NCBI GenBank assembly: GCA_964615565.1
Contig: CAZTPC010000007.1
Location: forward strand, 1-54,415
Direction of reading: 5' to 3'
DNA length: 54,415 nt
Source of the DNA: CAZTPC01 sp964615565
GTDB lineage: Bacteria; Patescibacteriota; Saccharimonadia; Saccharimonadales; AWTP1-31
Part shown: piece by piece, positions 6,797-16,746 of the stretch
Layout of the letters: the number at the start of each line of letters is the position of its first letter
Numbering within the stretch: the first letter of the stretch is position 1
Notes under the pieces: model-generated
Databases searched by the model: none
The model's input: only the letters and a program-made list of their open reading frames with translations
Told to the model about the DNA's origin: nothing
Made by a program: the position numbers and the translations under genes

Positions 6797-7640
6797 CGTA
6801 TCTGCCTGTATCCCGCTCGATAAATCATGGATGATTCGCATGGGAGTATTGGATCTCGTAAACAGACGCACCGACATGGTTGAGTACTTACAGACCATTC
6901 CTTCGAAACATCTTTGTACCGACCTGCAAGCGTTGTTACGAACAAGTGTGGACTGGAATAAGGGGAAGGCCATCGACGTTGGCGAATCTGGTACACTATA
7001 CCGCTTCTTGCAGTTCGCCGACTGGAAGGACGGGGGTAAGCGCGAGTTCATTAAGCGCGGAACCCTAGTAGACCGCAAGATAGCAGACAACCCGGAGATC
7101 GCCAACATGCCGATTGATGAACTACTCAGGCTAGATAATGGCACGTCTCAGTGGGCAAGCATTGCGGTACTGCTGAGCGGCAATACTGAAAGACCCCCAG
7201 AATCTGCTTACAAACTAGATCTGACATATGAGGCTCTCGAGCACTGGCAACAACGCCGCAAAGAAGATAAACGGTGGGACACCCGTCTAGACCAAACCAT
7301 CCGAAGTCAAACCGAATCGTTCCTGCAGTGGGCCAAAACTGGCAGGATGGTTTTTGAGCCCGAACAGGCCGAAGATTACTGCTTTGCAAGAGCCTTTGAT
7401 CTGATCGATGCTGCAGAAGGCGAAAAACGCTGGCCAAGCCTACGCCAGCACGAGAGCGATCGCATAGAAAGCATGGAGATTGCACTCGGACAAAGTGAAG
7501 TTGATTCAGCCGACCACCGAGTAGTACAGGCAGTTGCTATGCGAAAAGGCGATGATGTCTCCTTTCTACACCCTGAAGCTGTGGCGAAAAGCTGGCCGCG
7601 ATTCTGGGAAATGTGGAATACTGTGTATAAACGTACGTAA
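6783..7640 (+). CDS. Compact EPSP-synthase-like enolpyruvyl transferase homologue
   Basis: 285 residues against about 430 in normal EPSP synthases, yet the family's ligand-binding landmarks appear in order: IPLDKSWMIR (K14, S15, R19, spaced as E. coli K22/x/R27), VGESGTLYRFL (G70, T71, R74), GTSQWAS (T121-S122-Q123, the SSQ motif), ESDRIESM (224-231; E341/R344 equivalents), DHR (244-246) and AKSWPRFW (K269, K411 equivalent). Known family reaction: shikimate-3-phosphate plus PEP gives EPSP. Starts at GTG 6783 inside the end of the MazG gene. The shortening is spread through the domain connections, not a terminal truncation. Activity is unproven; a different enolpyruvyl acceptor is possible. 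Shikimate kinase is also in this window (53847). Confidence 0.75.
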   Translation: MAKPNVSACIPLDKSWMIRMGVLDLVNRRTDMVEYLQTIPSKHLCTDLQALLRTSVDWNKGKAIDVGESGTLYRFLQFADWKDGGKREFIKRGTLVDRKIADNPEIANMPIDELLRLDNGTSQWASIAVLLSGNTERPPESAYKLDLTYEALEHWQQRRKEDKRWDTRLDQTIRSQTESFLQWAKTGRMVFEPEQAEDYCFARAFDLIDAAEGEKRWPSLRQHESDRIESMEIALGQSEVDSADHRVVQAVAMRKGDDVSFLHPEAVAKSWPRFWEMWNTVYKRT

Positions 7641-7679
7641 TTCGGGATACACTTCTCGTACTCGTCGAGCAACTAGTAT

Positions 7680-9167
7680 TTACATCCACAAAAACAGTGG
7701 AGCCACCATCTTACGGAGTGTTTCGTGGACCGACACCATCCACGGCATACCTTCGAAATACCAACCTTCATCACTGTAGTGGATAAAGGCGATAATCCCA
7801 CCTCCAGACAAGAAACCAAGAAATGCTATCATGAGAATTGCCAGTTTTACTGCTGGCATCAGACGAAACGCTCTCTGGTAACCAGCGATAACTAACAGTA
7901 TGAGCGGTATTAGTACTGGTTGCAGATATCGTCCATTAATAGCCACCATCTGTCCTAGATGTAAGAAGTCGTTATAATTCCTACCCCACAGTGCAGCCAA
8001 GTAAACTACTGCGCTAAACAATATAAATTGCAGGGCGTTGTCACCGGAGATTATGCGCATACCGTAACGTAAGAGCAGTACTACGCCCACAACAGTCAGC
8101 AGTATCGCAGTGCCAGCCATGCCATTAGGGACGCTGTTGTTATAGCGGCTTGGGCCTGTAGCACCATTGATAGTAAAGGTCGTCCGATAGAACATTCCAC
8201 CTATCCAGTCGACAGTGAACTTCAGTGGGTTAACGGATGGCCTTTCTGCCTCTTGAGCTAAGGTATAATTTCGCTACCAAGGCTCAAAGCCTTCACAACG
8301 TGATGGTTCAAGCACTTGATGACATTGAATTACCGGGTTGTGATACACAACCGTGTTAACGCCGTAGAACCAAACAAATAAAATGCTCGTCACTGCCAAC
8401 AGACTAAGCGCAGCACGCCGAGCAACCACACTCTGCTTACGCCAGCCAGTAGTAATCTGCTTGGCAAGTAGTGGGATTTTACGTCCATATACTCGAATCA
8501 TAACGAATGCCAGGTAGGCCACGATTGCTGCCAAGAATGGCAAGAATGTGAACTTATTGAGTGTTCCAAGCAACGTTACTCCTAAACACAAAACTAGCTT
8601 ATAGGCATCGATCTTTTTCTTTTGTATTGATTGAACGGCCTGATACCCAAGCAGTAAAGCCAGCGCCACAAGTGGAAACTGCACGTTATCGTAGTTTATC
8701 TGCCCAGCAAGCAGCGGAACTGTTGGCAGCAATATATAGAAAAGGATCGCCGAATGAATAGCCGCCCTGGAGGCCTTAGTCTGGAGTAGCAACTTACGGA
8801 ACAGGCATAAGCCGACAGCGAAGAACAGAACATTACAGAGGCGCAGCACCACAATCTTGGTGTATTCGCTTGACCCAGCTAGTTCCATGATCCGGTATGG
8901 CCAGCTTAGGATGTAGTGATGCAACCATGACGGATCACGGACAAGTGCACCGTAAGGAGCAGGGCCCGGTGGCTGCGAAAGAAAGAATGGGTTCCATTGG
9001 TTGGCATGAATCTTGATGAGGTTATAGTGATATGCCTCGTCGAATGCCATTGGGTACCTGGAGACAATAGCTAGCCAGCTAGCCTGAACGACAGACACCA
9101 ACCAGAGCACGACAAAGAAAGTCTTAGAAGCCAAGAATTTTACAACTCGGCTATACCACCCCAGCAT
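7680..9167 (-). pseudogene. GT-C-like polytopic membrane protein interrupted by an in-frame TAG
   Basis: Two open segments, 8274-9167 (297 codons) and 7680-8195 (171 codons from its first ATG), are in the same frame and joined by 26 sense codons after a single TAG at 8274-8276. Together they make a ~494-residue protein with about ten hydrophobic segments. The first extracytoplasmic loop has FDEAYHY, the acidic motif of ArnT/PMT-like GT-C glycosyltransferases and DUF2142-like proteins. Start is 3 nt after the response regulator stop, so it is the last gene of the long operon. Either a nonsense mutation/assembly error or two-part translation; the second half has no clear ribosome site. Confidence 0.7.
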
Positions 9168-9170
9168 CGT

Positions 9171-9539
9171 TTATGATTTCTTCGTTAATGTTTTAACAAC
9201 GTCGGCAATTTCGTATGGAGTGTGGTCTACCTTCAATAGGTAGTCGACCGCACCTAACTTCTTCGAAGCGGCCACAACCTCCGGGTTTTCGATATTGCTC
9301 AAAATACAAACCTTTGTGCCTGGCATAGACTTGGGTTTAATTGTTTGCATGAATTCTATACCGTTCATTTCCGGCATGAGCATGTCCAATAAAATTACCG
9401 CAGGCTTATGCTTTTTAGTAAGTTCAATACCAGCGACAGGGTCATAGGCAACGAACACCTCGTACCCAGCCTTCTGAAGGGCAAACCGGTAGGCATCAGC
9501 CAACGTCACTTCGTCTTCTACGATTAAAACTTTAGTCAT
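9171..9539 (-). CDS. Receiver-only response regulator
   Basis: 122 residues, a single CheY-like receiver domain with no output domain: VLIVEDE acidic pocket, phospho-acceptor Asp in VILLDMLMPEMNG, Ser in CILSN and Lys in YLLKVD. Start ATG 9539 lies inside the end of the permease gene (8-nt overlap); the longer frame to 9575 is rejected. As part of the operon with giant surface proteins and an ABC system it probably relays a signal by protein contact. No cognate kinase gene is adjacent. Confidence 0.9.
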   Translation of the reverse strand: MTKVLIVEDEVTLADAYRFALQKAGYEVFVAYDPVAGIELTKKHKPAVILLDMLMPEMNGIEFMQTIKPKSMPGTKVCILSNIENPEVVAASKKLGAVDYLLKVDHTPYEIADVVKTLTKKS

Positions 9540-10806
9540 TGTGAAGTGCTTCGATTGGATTAGTTTGTGAGGCACGGATTGCAGGGAAGTACACCACCAC
9601 TAAACCAACTACAGCACTGAGTAGCAGAGTAATACCAGCTAGCTGTGGTGTTACGACAAACGCAGATACGCTTCCAGTGATGCCATTCTTATGCGCAAAA
9701 CTAGTCAGTACAAGGTTGCCAACAACCCCAAAGATAATCGCTCCAAGAATGCCGATAAAACCACCTAAGATTGACAAGAACAATGCTTCAGTTATAAACA
9801 TTCTTTTAATATCTTGCTTGCGCGCGCCCAAGGAGATCATCAGACCAATCTCACGGGTTCGCTCAAGCAGCGAGATAGTCAAGGTGTTGAACATACCTAA
9901 GATTGCGACAATCATACCGATACCGCCAAAGCCAACCAGCACAAATCGGAAGAGAGTAAAGAATTGATTGATCTGATCAACTGTATCGAGTGGTGAGGTA
10001 GTAGTAAATCCAAGGCTCTCGATAGTCTTTCGAACATTCGATATATTGTCTCGCTGCGGCACGACAACCTTTAGCTGCGTTGCGCTAGCAGCACCAGAGT
10101 CAACAAAGTGGATTCGGCTAATAAAAGCTTCTGCTTGGTTCTCGCTATTGAACACACCGGCAACTTTAAGATCTCGACTGACGCGTTTCTTTACGCCGTC
10201 CTTATTCTCGATATCGAATGCTACTTTTAGTTTTTGCCCTTTCGCCTTGGCTACATCTGTCATACCGAGTGCTTTAGAAAGAGATGAACTAATCACAACC
10301 TGGTCTTGGGCGCCCTCTTCTGAGAAGATTCCACCAGAGGCAAACTCGAGGGAACTAAGTTTGAGATATTCTTGGTCAACACCATATACAACACTTTCAG
10401 TCTGTGAACCTTTGTAGGTTAGCTGACCAGCTGTGTTAAATGATTCTGCGACCTGCTCAACGCCCTGCATAGATTTAATTTGGTTAACTGAATCTTGATC
10501 GATCCGAAGGATTTTAGAACGGGGCGTTGTTACATCGATGGTCTGGACGGTGTCCGAACCAACAACTTGTTGGCTTACAAGATCCTGCAAACCAAATCCA
10601 AATGACAACAGGAATACAATTGAACCGATACCGATAATCACACCAAGAATCGTGAGGGTTGTTCGAAGCTTTTTAAAGAATAGGTTTTTGTAGGCCATAT
10701 GGATAAGAATTCGGAAATGGATAACACCACGATTCTCCTGGCGTCTAGTTGATTGCTTACGATCAATAATTGGGCGGCCAGCGTTGTTTGAGTTCTTACT
10801 TTCCAT
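9532..10806 (-). CDS. ABC transporter permease, MacB/FtsX type
   Basis: 424 residues. A basic N-terminal tail of about 45 residues precedes TM1 (TLTILGVIIGIGSIVFLLSF), then a ~230-residue periplasmic-type (MacB-PCD) domain and the FtsX domain with three TM helices containing LTISLLERTREIGLMISLGA, the coupling helix typical of this family. It ends NPIEAL, as MacB relatives do. MacB/LolC-like systems do not translocate through a channel but move or release envelope substrates by mechanotransmission. Overlaps the ATPase gene by 11 nt. Confidence 0.9.
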   Translation of the reverse strand: MESKNSNNAGRPIIDRKQSTRRQENRGVIHFRILIHMAYKNLFFKKLRTTLTILGVIIGIGSIVFLLSFGFGLQDLVSQQVVGSDTVQTIDVTTPRSKILRIDQDSVNQIKSMQGVEQVAESFNTAGQLTYKGSQTESVVYGVDQEYLKLSSLEFASGGIFSEEGAQDQVVISSSLSKALGMTDVAKAKGQKLKVAFDIENKDGVKKRVSRDLKVAGVFNSENQAEAFISRIHFVDSGAASATQLKVVVPQRDNISNVRKTIESLGFTTTSPLDTVDQINQFFTLFRFVLVGFGGIGMIVAILGMFNTLTISLLERTREIGLMISLGARKQDIKRMFITEALFLSILGGFIGILGAIIFGVVGNLVLTSFAHKNGITGSVSAFVVTPQLAGITLLLSAVVGLVVVYFPAIRASQTNPIEALHND

Positions 10807-11578
10807 TGTTTACCTCTTTGGCAGCCTTACCGAGTTTCATCATAGCTGCAACACTGTTAAACTTCTCGGCTACTTCGCCTCGGTAACCACCAGCGTCCTC
10901 AGTAACTACGCCGTCGGTAATGAACAGACGGTGATCACTAAGAGGAAGATAGTCGCTGTTATGCGTGACCAAGACAATTGTCGAGTTATGTTGGTTCTTG
11001 AACGATGTAATAAGGCTCATAATCATGTCGCCGTTCTTACTGTCAAGGTTTCCAGTTGGCTCATCAGCTACAAGCAGTAAAGGCACACCGACAGTTGCAC
11101 GCGCCATAGAGATACGCTGCTGCTGACCAACAGACAGAACCTGTGGGCGATAGGTGGCATATTTTTCTAGGTCTACTCGGCGAAGACTGTCCATAGCCTC
11201 CTTTTGAGCAGCACTTCGATCGACGCCGCTTAGATACAAGGGTAGAGCAACATTCTCTAGCACGTCCAGGCTACTGACCCAGTTGTTGGTCTGGTATACC
11301 GTCCCAAAATTTCGTGCACGAAACTTAGCACGATCGTTCTGATTCAACTTATAGATACTCTCGCCATTAACAACCACACTGCCGGCAGTTGGCTCCAAGA
11401 GCCCAAGGATCATATTTAGAATAGTAGTCTTGCCACTACCAGACGGACCAAACAAGATAGTAAAGGTGTTCTTCCGAATTTGGAAGTTAACATCTTTAAG
11501 CACCTTAACGTTGCCTTCTTGCGTAATGTAATCTTTACTTACGCCGTTAAATGTAACCAATACGTCGTTTGCAGTCAT
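10796..11578 (-). CDS. ABC transporter ATPase, MacB/LolD type
   Basis: 260 residues. Walker A FGPSGSGKTTILNMI, Q-loop VYQTNNWV, signature LSVGQQQR (Val in place of the usual first Gly), Walker B LLLVADEPTGNLDS and H-loop VTHNSD. A ~35-residue extension follows the normal end. It pairs with the next gene's permease. The gene has its own -10 candidate just behind the giant gene's stop, so it may be expressed apart from the surface proteins. Confidence 0.9.
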   Translation of the reverse strand: MTANDVLVTFNGVSKDYITQEGNVKVLKDVNFQIRKNTFTILFGPSGSGKTTILNMILGLLEPTAGSVVVNGESIYKLNQNDRAKFRARNFGTVYQTNNWVSSLDVLENVALPLYLSGVDRSAAQKEAMDSLRRVDLEKYATYRPQVLSVGQQQRISMARATVGVPLLLVADEPTGNLDSKNGDMIMSLITSFKNQHNSTIVLVTHNSDYLPLSDHRLFITDGVVTEDAGGYRGEVAEKFNSVAAMMKLGKAAKEVNNGK

Positions 11579-11596
11579 AATGTAAGCTTAACCACT

Positions 11597-11602
11597 ATTA
11601 TA
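11597..11602 (-). promoter_or_regulatory. Internal -10 box before the ABC ATPase gene
   Basis: TATAAT on the minus strand, 2 nt after the stop of the 1713-residue protein and 18 nt before the ATPase ATG, which puts a start about 11-12 nt upstream of the gene. No good -35 is seen. It would allow separate expression of the ABC, regulator and membrane-protein genes. Confidence 0.5.
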
Positions 11603-11604
11603 CC

Positions 11605-14600
11605 TTACTTGACTCCAAATATCTTCTGTAAAGCACTTAATACAATCCCAAATATATTATCCGTACCGCGACCAATGATCGAGGTCTGAATCTGACCGAG
11701 GGTGATGTTTCGGGCCTTGTCGTAAGACCTAGGCTGCACACGGTAAATCGACGCAACCGACAGATCAGACAGCACTACGGTATGTGTTCGAGTTAGCTTG
11801 GTATCTTCTGGACTTGCATTAGTAAGCTCTCCGGACTGTCCCTTGCCAAACAGGACCTGACTCGTAGCTGGTTCGTCGGTAGACCAGGATACAATCACTT
11901 GTCCGCGAGCTTCGTTGCCAGTTCCACGGATTGTTGATTCTATGGAGATATTGCTCATCTTCGGTGGGCGAGTATCAAGCGCTGTTGTGAATAACTGCAG
12001 ATCGGAGTTTGCAGAGTTGCCGCCAGCATCAGTTGATCTGGCAACTAGAGTATAGGCAGTACTATCAAGCAAATCGCTGATAATGACTTCGTGCTCAGTC
12101 ACCATTTTTCCGTCCAATACATCCGTCTGTTTTGTACCTTGTGGGCCATACGTGATAGCGCTATTGGAAGCCACGTTTGTAGTCCAAGTAATCTTCTGGG
12201 TACTACTTGGTTCGCCCTCAATAGGTTGGAACCGTAGGTTGGCTATCTTTGGTAGCTCAGGAGTGGTAAATGAGTAGCTGTTACCTTGATACTCATTGCC
12301 ATCGGCATCTACGCCATTGAGCTTGAATGTGTACTTAACACCGTCATCAAGATTCGCGAGTGGAATATTATACGTAGACTCGCGTGTAGCAGTGTTGATA
12401 GTCTGGAAGCCACCAAGTCCGTTATTCTTGCCGTAGTAGATGTTAACCTTGCTAGCATCTTTTGATCTAAAGGTTATGTTGGCACTATTTACTGACACAT
12501 TTTTAGCCTCAACTTCACTAATAGTCGGTGCAGGTAGGGTAGTGAACGACTTCTCATCAGACACCCCAGTATTGCCGTCTGAGTCAGTCCAACGAGTGAG
12601 GTAATAGTATGTGGTACTTGGCTGTAGATTAGTAAGGTTAACAACGTGATTACCAGTTTGGATAGAGTTACCTACTTCTTCAGGGAAGTACTTACCAGGG
12701 CTAGTGCCAAAGGCAACCTTGCTATCGCTCTCACGGTCGGTGTACCAGAAGACAGTACCTTTTTTGGTTCCAATATCACGAATCTTCGGCTGATCGGTGT
12801 CCGCAGTCAGTCTTGGCGGGGTTGTAAATCGACCAGTTGGTTTGCGATTAACCGTGTTACTAACGACACTACAGCTATCAGCGTTGTCGCAAGCCTTCAC
12901 ATTATAGTAGTAGAGAACCTGACTAAGGCCAGTATCTACAAACCCTGTGTTCCCAGCTGCGGTTGAACCTACTTCGGTGAATGAAACATTATCTGTTGAG
13001 CGGTAGACCCGATAGCGGTGCACACCAGAGCCAGAAAGCGCAGGCGGGTTCCATGATAATGCAATCTTCCAGGCACTAGTTGAGCGTGTCGAGGCATCCG
13101 AACTATCCAGATCCTCAGGAGGCCCTGGGGCCGTTGTAGTTGCATTAAAGTCTACACTCACAAACTGGCTCGTATCGTAGTTACCAGTGATGTCTTTCGT
13201 CATCAAATACAAGGTATTCGTACCTTGTTTTGTTGCGTAGGCGCCCTGGGCAAGTGAGTAGATATTCTTGCCAGTCCAGTGGCAGTTATGGGCATCCGAG
13301 GCAATTGGGTCGTTAACCGTCCAGCAGTACTCTAGCTGGGCGCGACTACCAAGACTAAAGCTCGGCTGATCCCAGGTGAAAGAAAAGGCGTTCTGTGTAT
13401 TGCTAGTCGGAGTAACTTGTAGGTTCTGTGGTGGCGCAGCCGGCATCTGAGTCAGAACAATCACACCTTGTGCAAATGGTCTTACATTGCCAGCATAATC
13501 AATCCCAACCACATTTACAAAGTTAGCCAGTGCATACTGATTATCTAGGCGATCCGCGTCTGCCGCGACAGTGTCAAAACCAGCATTCTCGAATGGAATT
13601 ACATCTGACGTGTCGTATAAACTACCCGAACTGTGATCCAGCCCATACCAGTTCGGATCATCCGGGCCGCAACCTGTACCGCCGGTCATTAGCGGCGACA
13701 AGCAGTACTTAACTCCAGCGAATCCCGAATGTTCATCTCCGTAGAATATGAGAGGGCCCGTTATCCAACTTACGTGGAAGATCTTACTGCCTGATGCTGC
13801 CGGGATAGTAGCAATAGTATTCGCAGCAGGTGAGTCGGCATCAACCTTGAAGCTTATTTGGGTCGATGTGGTCGTGACATTATCCATATTATCAACGGCC
13901 TTGATAATCAAATAGTACGTATGGCCGTTCTGTAGTTCAGCTTGCAACATCGTACTCGCATATGCCGTATTCAGCTCTGCATTGTACTTCCCAAATGGGC
14001 AGATGCCCCCCATATTATCGCCCTTGTAGTCTACGCCAAATGTATATGGCTTTAGCTCGCCCGCAGTGGCCATAGGATCTGCCGTATTATCCTCACCAAG
14101 ATACAGGCAGTAACCCTTTATCCCGGCAATACCATTGTCACTGGACGCATCCCATGTGAAGTAAGGAGTCTTACTATTCACCCAACCACCGTCCGGTATC
14201 GCCCTAATTGGGGTCCCTGTGTCCTTTCGAGTTACAAGGTTTGTTGGTAGATCTGGCGCTATGGCATCATTATCATAATCAAACGTCACTGAAGTAAGTT
14301 CGGTAGTATGGGCTGCAGAATCAGAAATTATTGCTTGATATTGCAGGTATCTATGGCCAGCTGTGACGCAATTAGATGCAGTGAGGGGAGCGCCACTCCA
14401 CAAATAGCTACAGACTGCAAAATCAGTGGCATCAGACATATCGGCATTATTAGAAGAGCGTAGTTTCATAGTCACGTCGCCGTTAGCAGTATAGTTAATG
14501 TGGCCGAGGACTGGCTTTTCGCCGACATCGATAACTCTTGAGATGAGCGTACCAACTTTGCCGCCTTGGGGCTCGGTAGGACCTAGGTCGGAAGTCCTAA

Positions 14601-16746
14601 CTTTTGAATCATACTTATGGGCAACGATATTCTTGAATGTCGGGGTGTCATTTCGCTGGCCCCAGTTATCGCTACCGAAGTAGATGCTCTGATTATTCCC
14701 CGTATTAGATGTATAGTTACCAAGTTTGTAGTATTGGCGTCCTTCGATCGTACTGTAATTATCTGTACTATAGTAATAATCGTTTCCACCGTCTTTATTT
14801 GAAACCATCCTAAAGTGGTAGTACTGGTTATATTCAAGGCGAAGTGGGGTAGTGGTATGGTCGTAGGTTGTATTCTGTTGTGCATCTTCTGTACCAAAGA
14901 CATAGTAGTAACTTGGCCCCGAACTAGATCGGTGTTGCCAGAACGAGATAGTGCTTGAATCATTAATCGCCACGAAAGCCCCAGGACAGTTCTCATCCTG
15001 ATTACATGTAGTATTGCTCGGGTCAATCTTTATATCGAAGTCGATAGCCACACCATATGGACGACCATTGGTTAACCCGGTGTTTATGCCAGCATTCCCT
15101 TGGGTGATCGTGGCCTCTCCAGTACTCCCATTAATACTCACCCCTCCTGGGTTCGGTGACCCCCACTGGTTATCAAGCACCCCATCCGAGAATTTGTCGG
15201 TCATTAGCATAATGTCTCGATTAGATAAGGAACTTACACCTGATTTATCGTGGTAAAGGTAGAAATTAGTCACTCCGGGCTGTAAATTTGGGATCTTAAC
15301 GTAGACGTATGCACGTGGATAGCCAGTTCCGCTTTCTGTATCTGTCTTCTCAACCCAGTATGGTAGATCCTGTAGACCAGATTCGTCAGTAAAACGGAGG
15401 TCACTAAAGTCGGTTACGTTATTACGGGCGGTAAAGACAACACGCACCTGGTAATCCGTCTGTGGATCGCCATCGTTCTTGACGCTAAACGATTTACGAA
15501 GTGGCCAGCTCCAATCACAGTTAGGAGTACTACACCAGCTTGAGCCCTGTGGGTCCCCTAAAGTAAAGCCAATATCCGGACCGGATTTTACGACAGTCAT
15601 ATTGCTGGCGATACCGCCTAACGGGCTAGGGCTGAAGAATAGGGCATCGCCATTCGCAGGCGAAACATTGTTTGGGGTATAGTCTGGGAATTCAGTAAAT
15701 GATATCCCGTCATTTGTGCTGTAGTAGTAGCGGAAGCCGCCTGTCGTTACTGATGTAACCCTAACGGTCACCCTGTTGCCGATAACGAAGGAAGGTGATT
15801 GCTCTACAGGGTTGCTTCCTGCGTATCCGTCATTGGTGATAGTAAAATGGAAACTATTGCTATTACAATCGACATTAGTAACTTCAATCAATGAAGATTG
15901 ATAAGAGGGCCAGCCTGAAGCAAGGCCGTTTGGAACCGTGCTCCAAGCTCCGCAGTACCCCGTATCCATACGGACGTCGTACTGGAATGTCATATCTTGG
16001 GCCGTCGTGTCCCATCCAGTGCCTGTAGGTGAGATCATATGAGGGTGGTTTATGGAATACAGCTCACCATCTGTAATTGTTTCACTATCGCCAGACCAAT
16101 ATATTGGATCAAGTGTTGAGCCACTATGGAAGTTGTCCGTCCAGTACACGATTGATTCGTCGGATAGACTGCTAGCCGTAGTATTACCATAGTAGGCATA
16201 TATCTTTGTAGTGCCATTTGGCAGACTTGGGATCTTGATCCAGAAATAACCTTTTGAGCGACTAATAAAGTGCGAGTTGAAGTACTCATACCCCGTATCA
16301 CCGGCTTCATTTGTAAATCGCAGATCCTTAAAGTCTGGCGCCATCGCTGTTTGGTAGGGGATTGCTACGCGAACAGCATAGTCAGTCTGCGAGGCAGCAG
16401 GGTTGTCGAGTGTTATCGACTGGCGATTCTTCCAGTCATTATCACAATAGCCGCTTGGCGAAGACACATTACACCAGTCGGTTGTGTCTGGGTTGCTCGT
16501 ATCTACACTAACGCTACCTGCGTTAGAGGTTACGACCTTATCACCACTAGCATATTGATTAGTGCCTGTGCCGGGGCCGCCGATCCAGTCGTCCTGTAGA
16601 AAAGTTGAGGCCTTGACTGCTGGGTTGTTTGTTACCAGCACACTTATTACGAGGACCGCTAAACTAACCCCCGCGTTCACTGCTGCAGGTTTAGTGAGCA
16701 TACGTAACACCCTGTTAGTTCGTAGTTTTGCTAGTTTTTCTTTCAT
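11605..16746 (-). CDS. Giant secreted surface protein with two DUF2341 and several fibronectin-III modules
   Basis: 1713 residues. An N-terminal signal/anchor (about 20-48, ending PAVKA) is followed by two DUF2341 lectin-like modules (starting near 107 and 413; core W-x-x-R..DF-x-DLRFT..IPYW/YEYF), two ~300-residue repeats with extracellular-type Cys pairs, a fibronectin-III domain from about 1205 (PGPPEDLD, ISLSW-type strands) and three or four purple-acid-phosphatase-N-like Fn3 units (WYTDRESDSKVAFG, TTNVASNSAITYG, STDEPATSQVLFG). It ends in a tail DNIFGIVLSALQKIFGVK shared with its paralogue. No LPxTG. ATGA overlap with the upstream gene shows translational coupling. Probable adhesin or surface fibre. 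Confidence 0.85.
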   Translation of the reverse strand: MKEKLAKLRTNRVLRMLTKPAAVNAGVSLAVLVISVLVTNNPAVKASTFLQDDWIGGPGTGTNQYASGDKVVTSNAGSVSVDTSNPDTTDWCNVSSPSGYCDNDWKNRQSITLDNPAASQTDYAVRVAIPYQTAMAPDFKDLRFTNEAGDTGYEYFNSHFISRSKGYFWIKIPSLPNGTTKIYAYYGNTTASSLSDESIVYWTDNFHSGSTLDPIYWSGDSETITDGELYSINHPHMISPTGTGWDTTAQDMTFQYDVRMDTGYCGAWSTVPNGLASGWPSYQSSLIEVTNVDCNSNSFHFTITNDGYAGSNPVEQSPSFVIGNRVTVRVTSVTTGGFRYYYSTNDGISFTEFPDYTPNNVSPANGDALFFSPSPLGGIASNMTVVKSGPDIGFTLGDPQGSSWCSTPNCDWSWPLRKSFSVKNDGDPQTDYQVRVVFTARNNVTDFSDLRFTDESGLQDLPYWVEKTDTESGTGYPRAYVYVKIPNLQPGVTNFYLYHDKSGVSSLSNRDIMLMTDKFSDGVLDNQWGSPNPGGVSINGSTGEATITQGNAGINTGLTNGRPYGVAIDFDIKIDPSNTTCNQDENCPGAFVAINDSSTISFWQHRSSSGPSYYYVFGTEDAQQNTTYDHTTTPLRLEYNQYYHFRMVSNKDGGNDYYYSTDNYSTIEGRQYYKLGNYTSNTGNNQSIYFGSDNWGQRNDTPTFKNIVAHKYDSKVRTSDLGPTEPQGGKVGTLISRVIDVGEKPVLGHINYTANGDVTMKLRSSNNADMSDATDFAVCSYLWSGAPLTASNCVTAGHRYLQYQAIISDSAAHTTELTSVTFDYDNDAIAPDLPTNLVTRKDTGTPIRAIPDGGWVNSKTPYFTWDASSDNGIAGIKGYCLYLGEDNTADPMATAGELKPYTFGVDYKGDNMGGICPFGKYNAELNTAYASTMLQAELQNGHTYYLIIKAVDNMDNVTTTSTQISFKVDADSPAANTIATIPAASGSKIFHVSWITGPLIFYGDEHSGFAGVKYCLSPLMTGGTGCGPDDPNWYGLDHSSGSLYDTSDVIPFENAGFDTVAADADRLDNQYALANFVNVVGIDYAGNVRPFAQGVIVLTQMPAAPPQNLQVTPTSNTQNAFSFTWDQPSFSLGSRAQLEYCWTVNDPIASDAHNCHWTGKNIYSLAQGAYATKQGTNTLYLMTKDITGNYDTSQFVSVDFNATTTAPGPPEDLDSSDASTRSTSAWKIALSWNPPALSGSGVHRYRVYRSTDNVSFTEVGSTAAGNTGFVDTGLSQVLYYYNVKACDNADSCSVVSNTVNRKPTGRFTTPPRLTADTDQPKIRDIGTKKGTVFWYTDRESDSKVAFGTSPGKYFPEEVGNSIQTGNHVVNLTNLQPSTTYYYLTRWTDSDGNTGVSDEKSFTTLPAPTISEVEAKNVSVNSANITFRSKDASKVNIYYGKNNGLGGFQTINTATRESTYNIPLANLDDGVKYTFKLNGVDADGNEYQGNSYSFTTPELPKIANLRFQPIEGEPSSTQKITWTTNVASNSAITYGPQGTKQTDVLDGKMVTEHEVIISDLLDSTAYTLVARSTDAGGNSANSDLQLFTTALDTRPPKMSNISIESTIRGTGNEARGQVIVSWSTDEPATSQVLFGKGQSGELTNASPEDTKLTRTHTVVLSDLSVASIYRVQPRSYDKARNITLGQIQTSIIGRGTDNIFGIVLSALQKIFGVK

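Noticed and set aside
8274..8276. Alternative genetic code (TAG as sense)
   Set aside because: Many other genes here end in TAG at the expected place (for example 572, 4376, 22624 region, 29571, 50158), so TAG is a stop in this genome.
14583..15026. 147-codon frame inside the 1713-residue gene
   Set aside because: Out-of-frame shadow on the same strand with low-complexity Thr/Ile content and no start signal.
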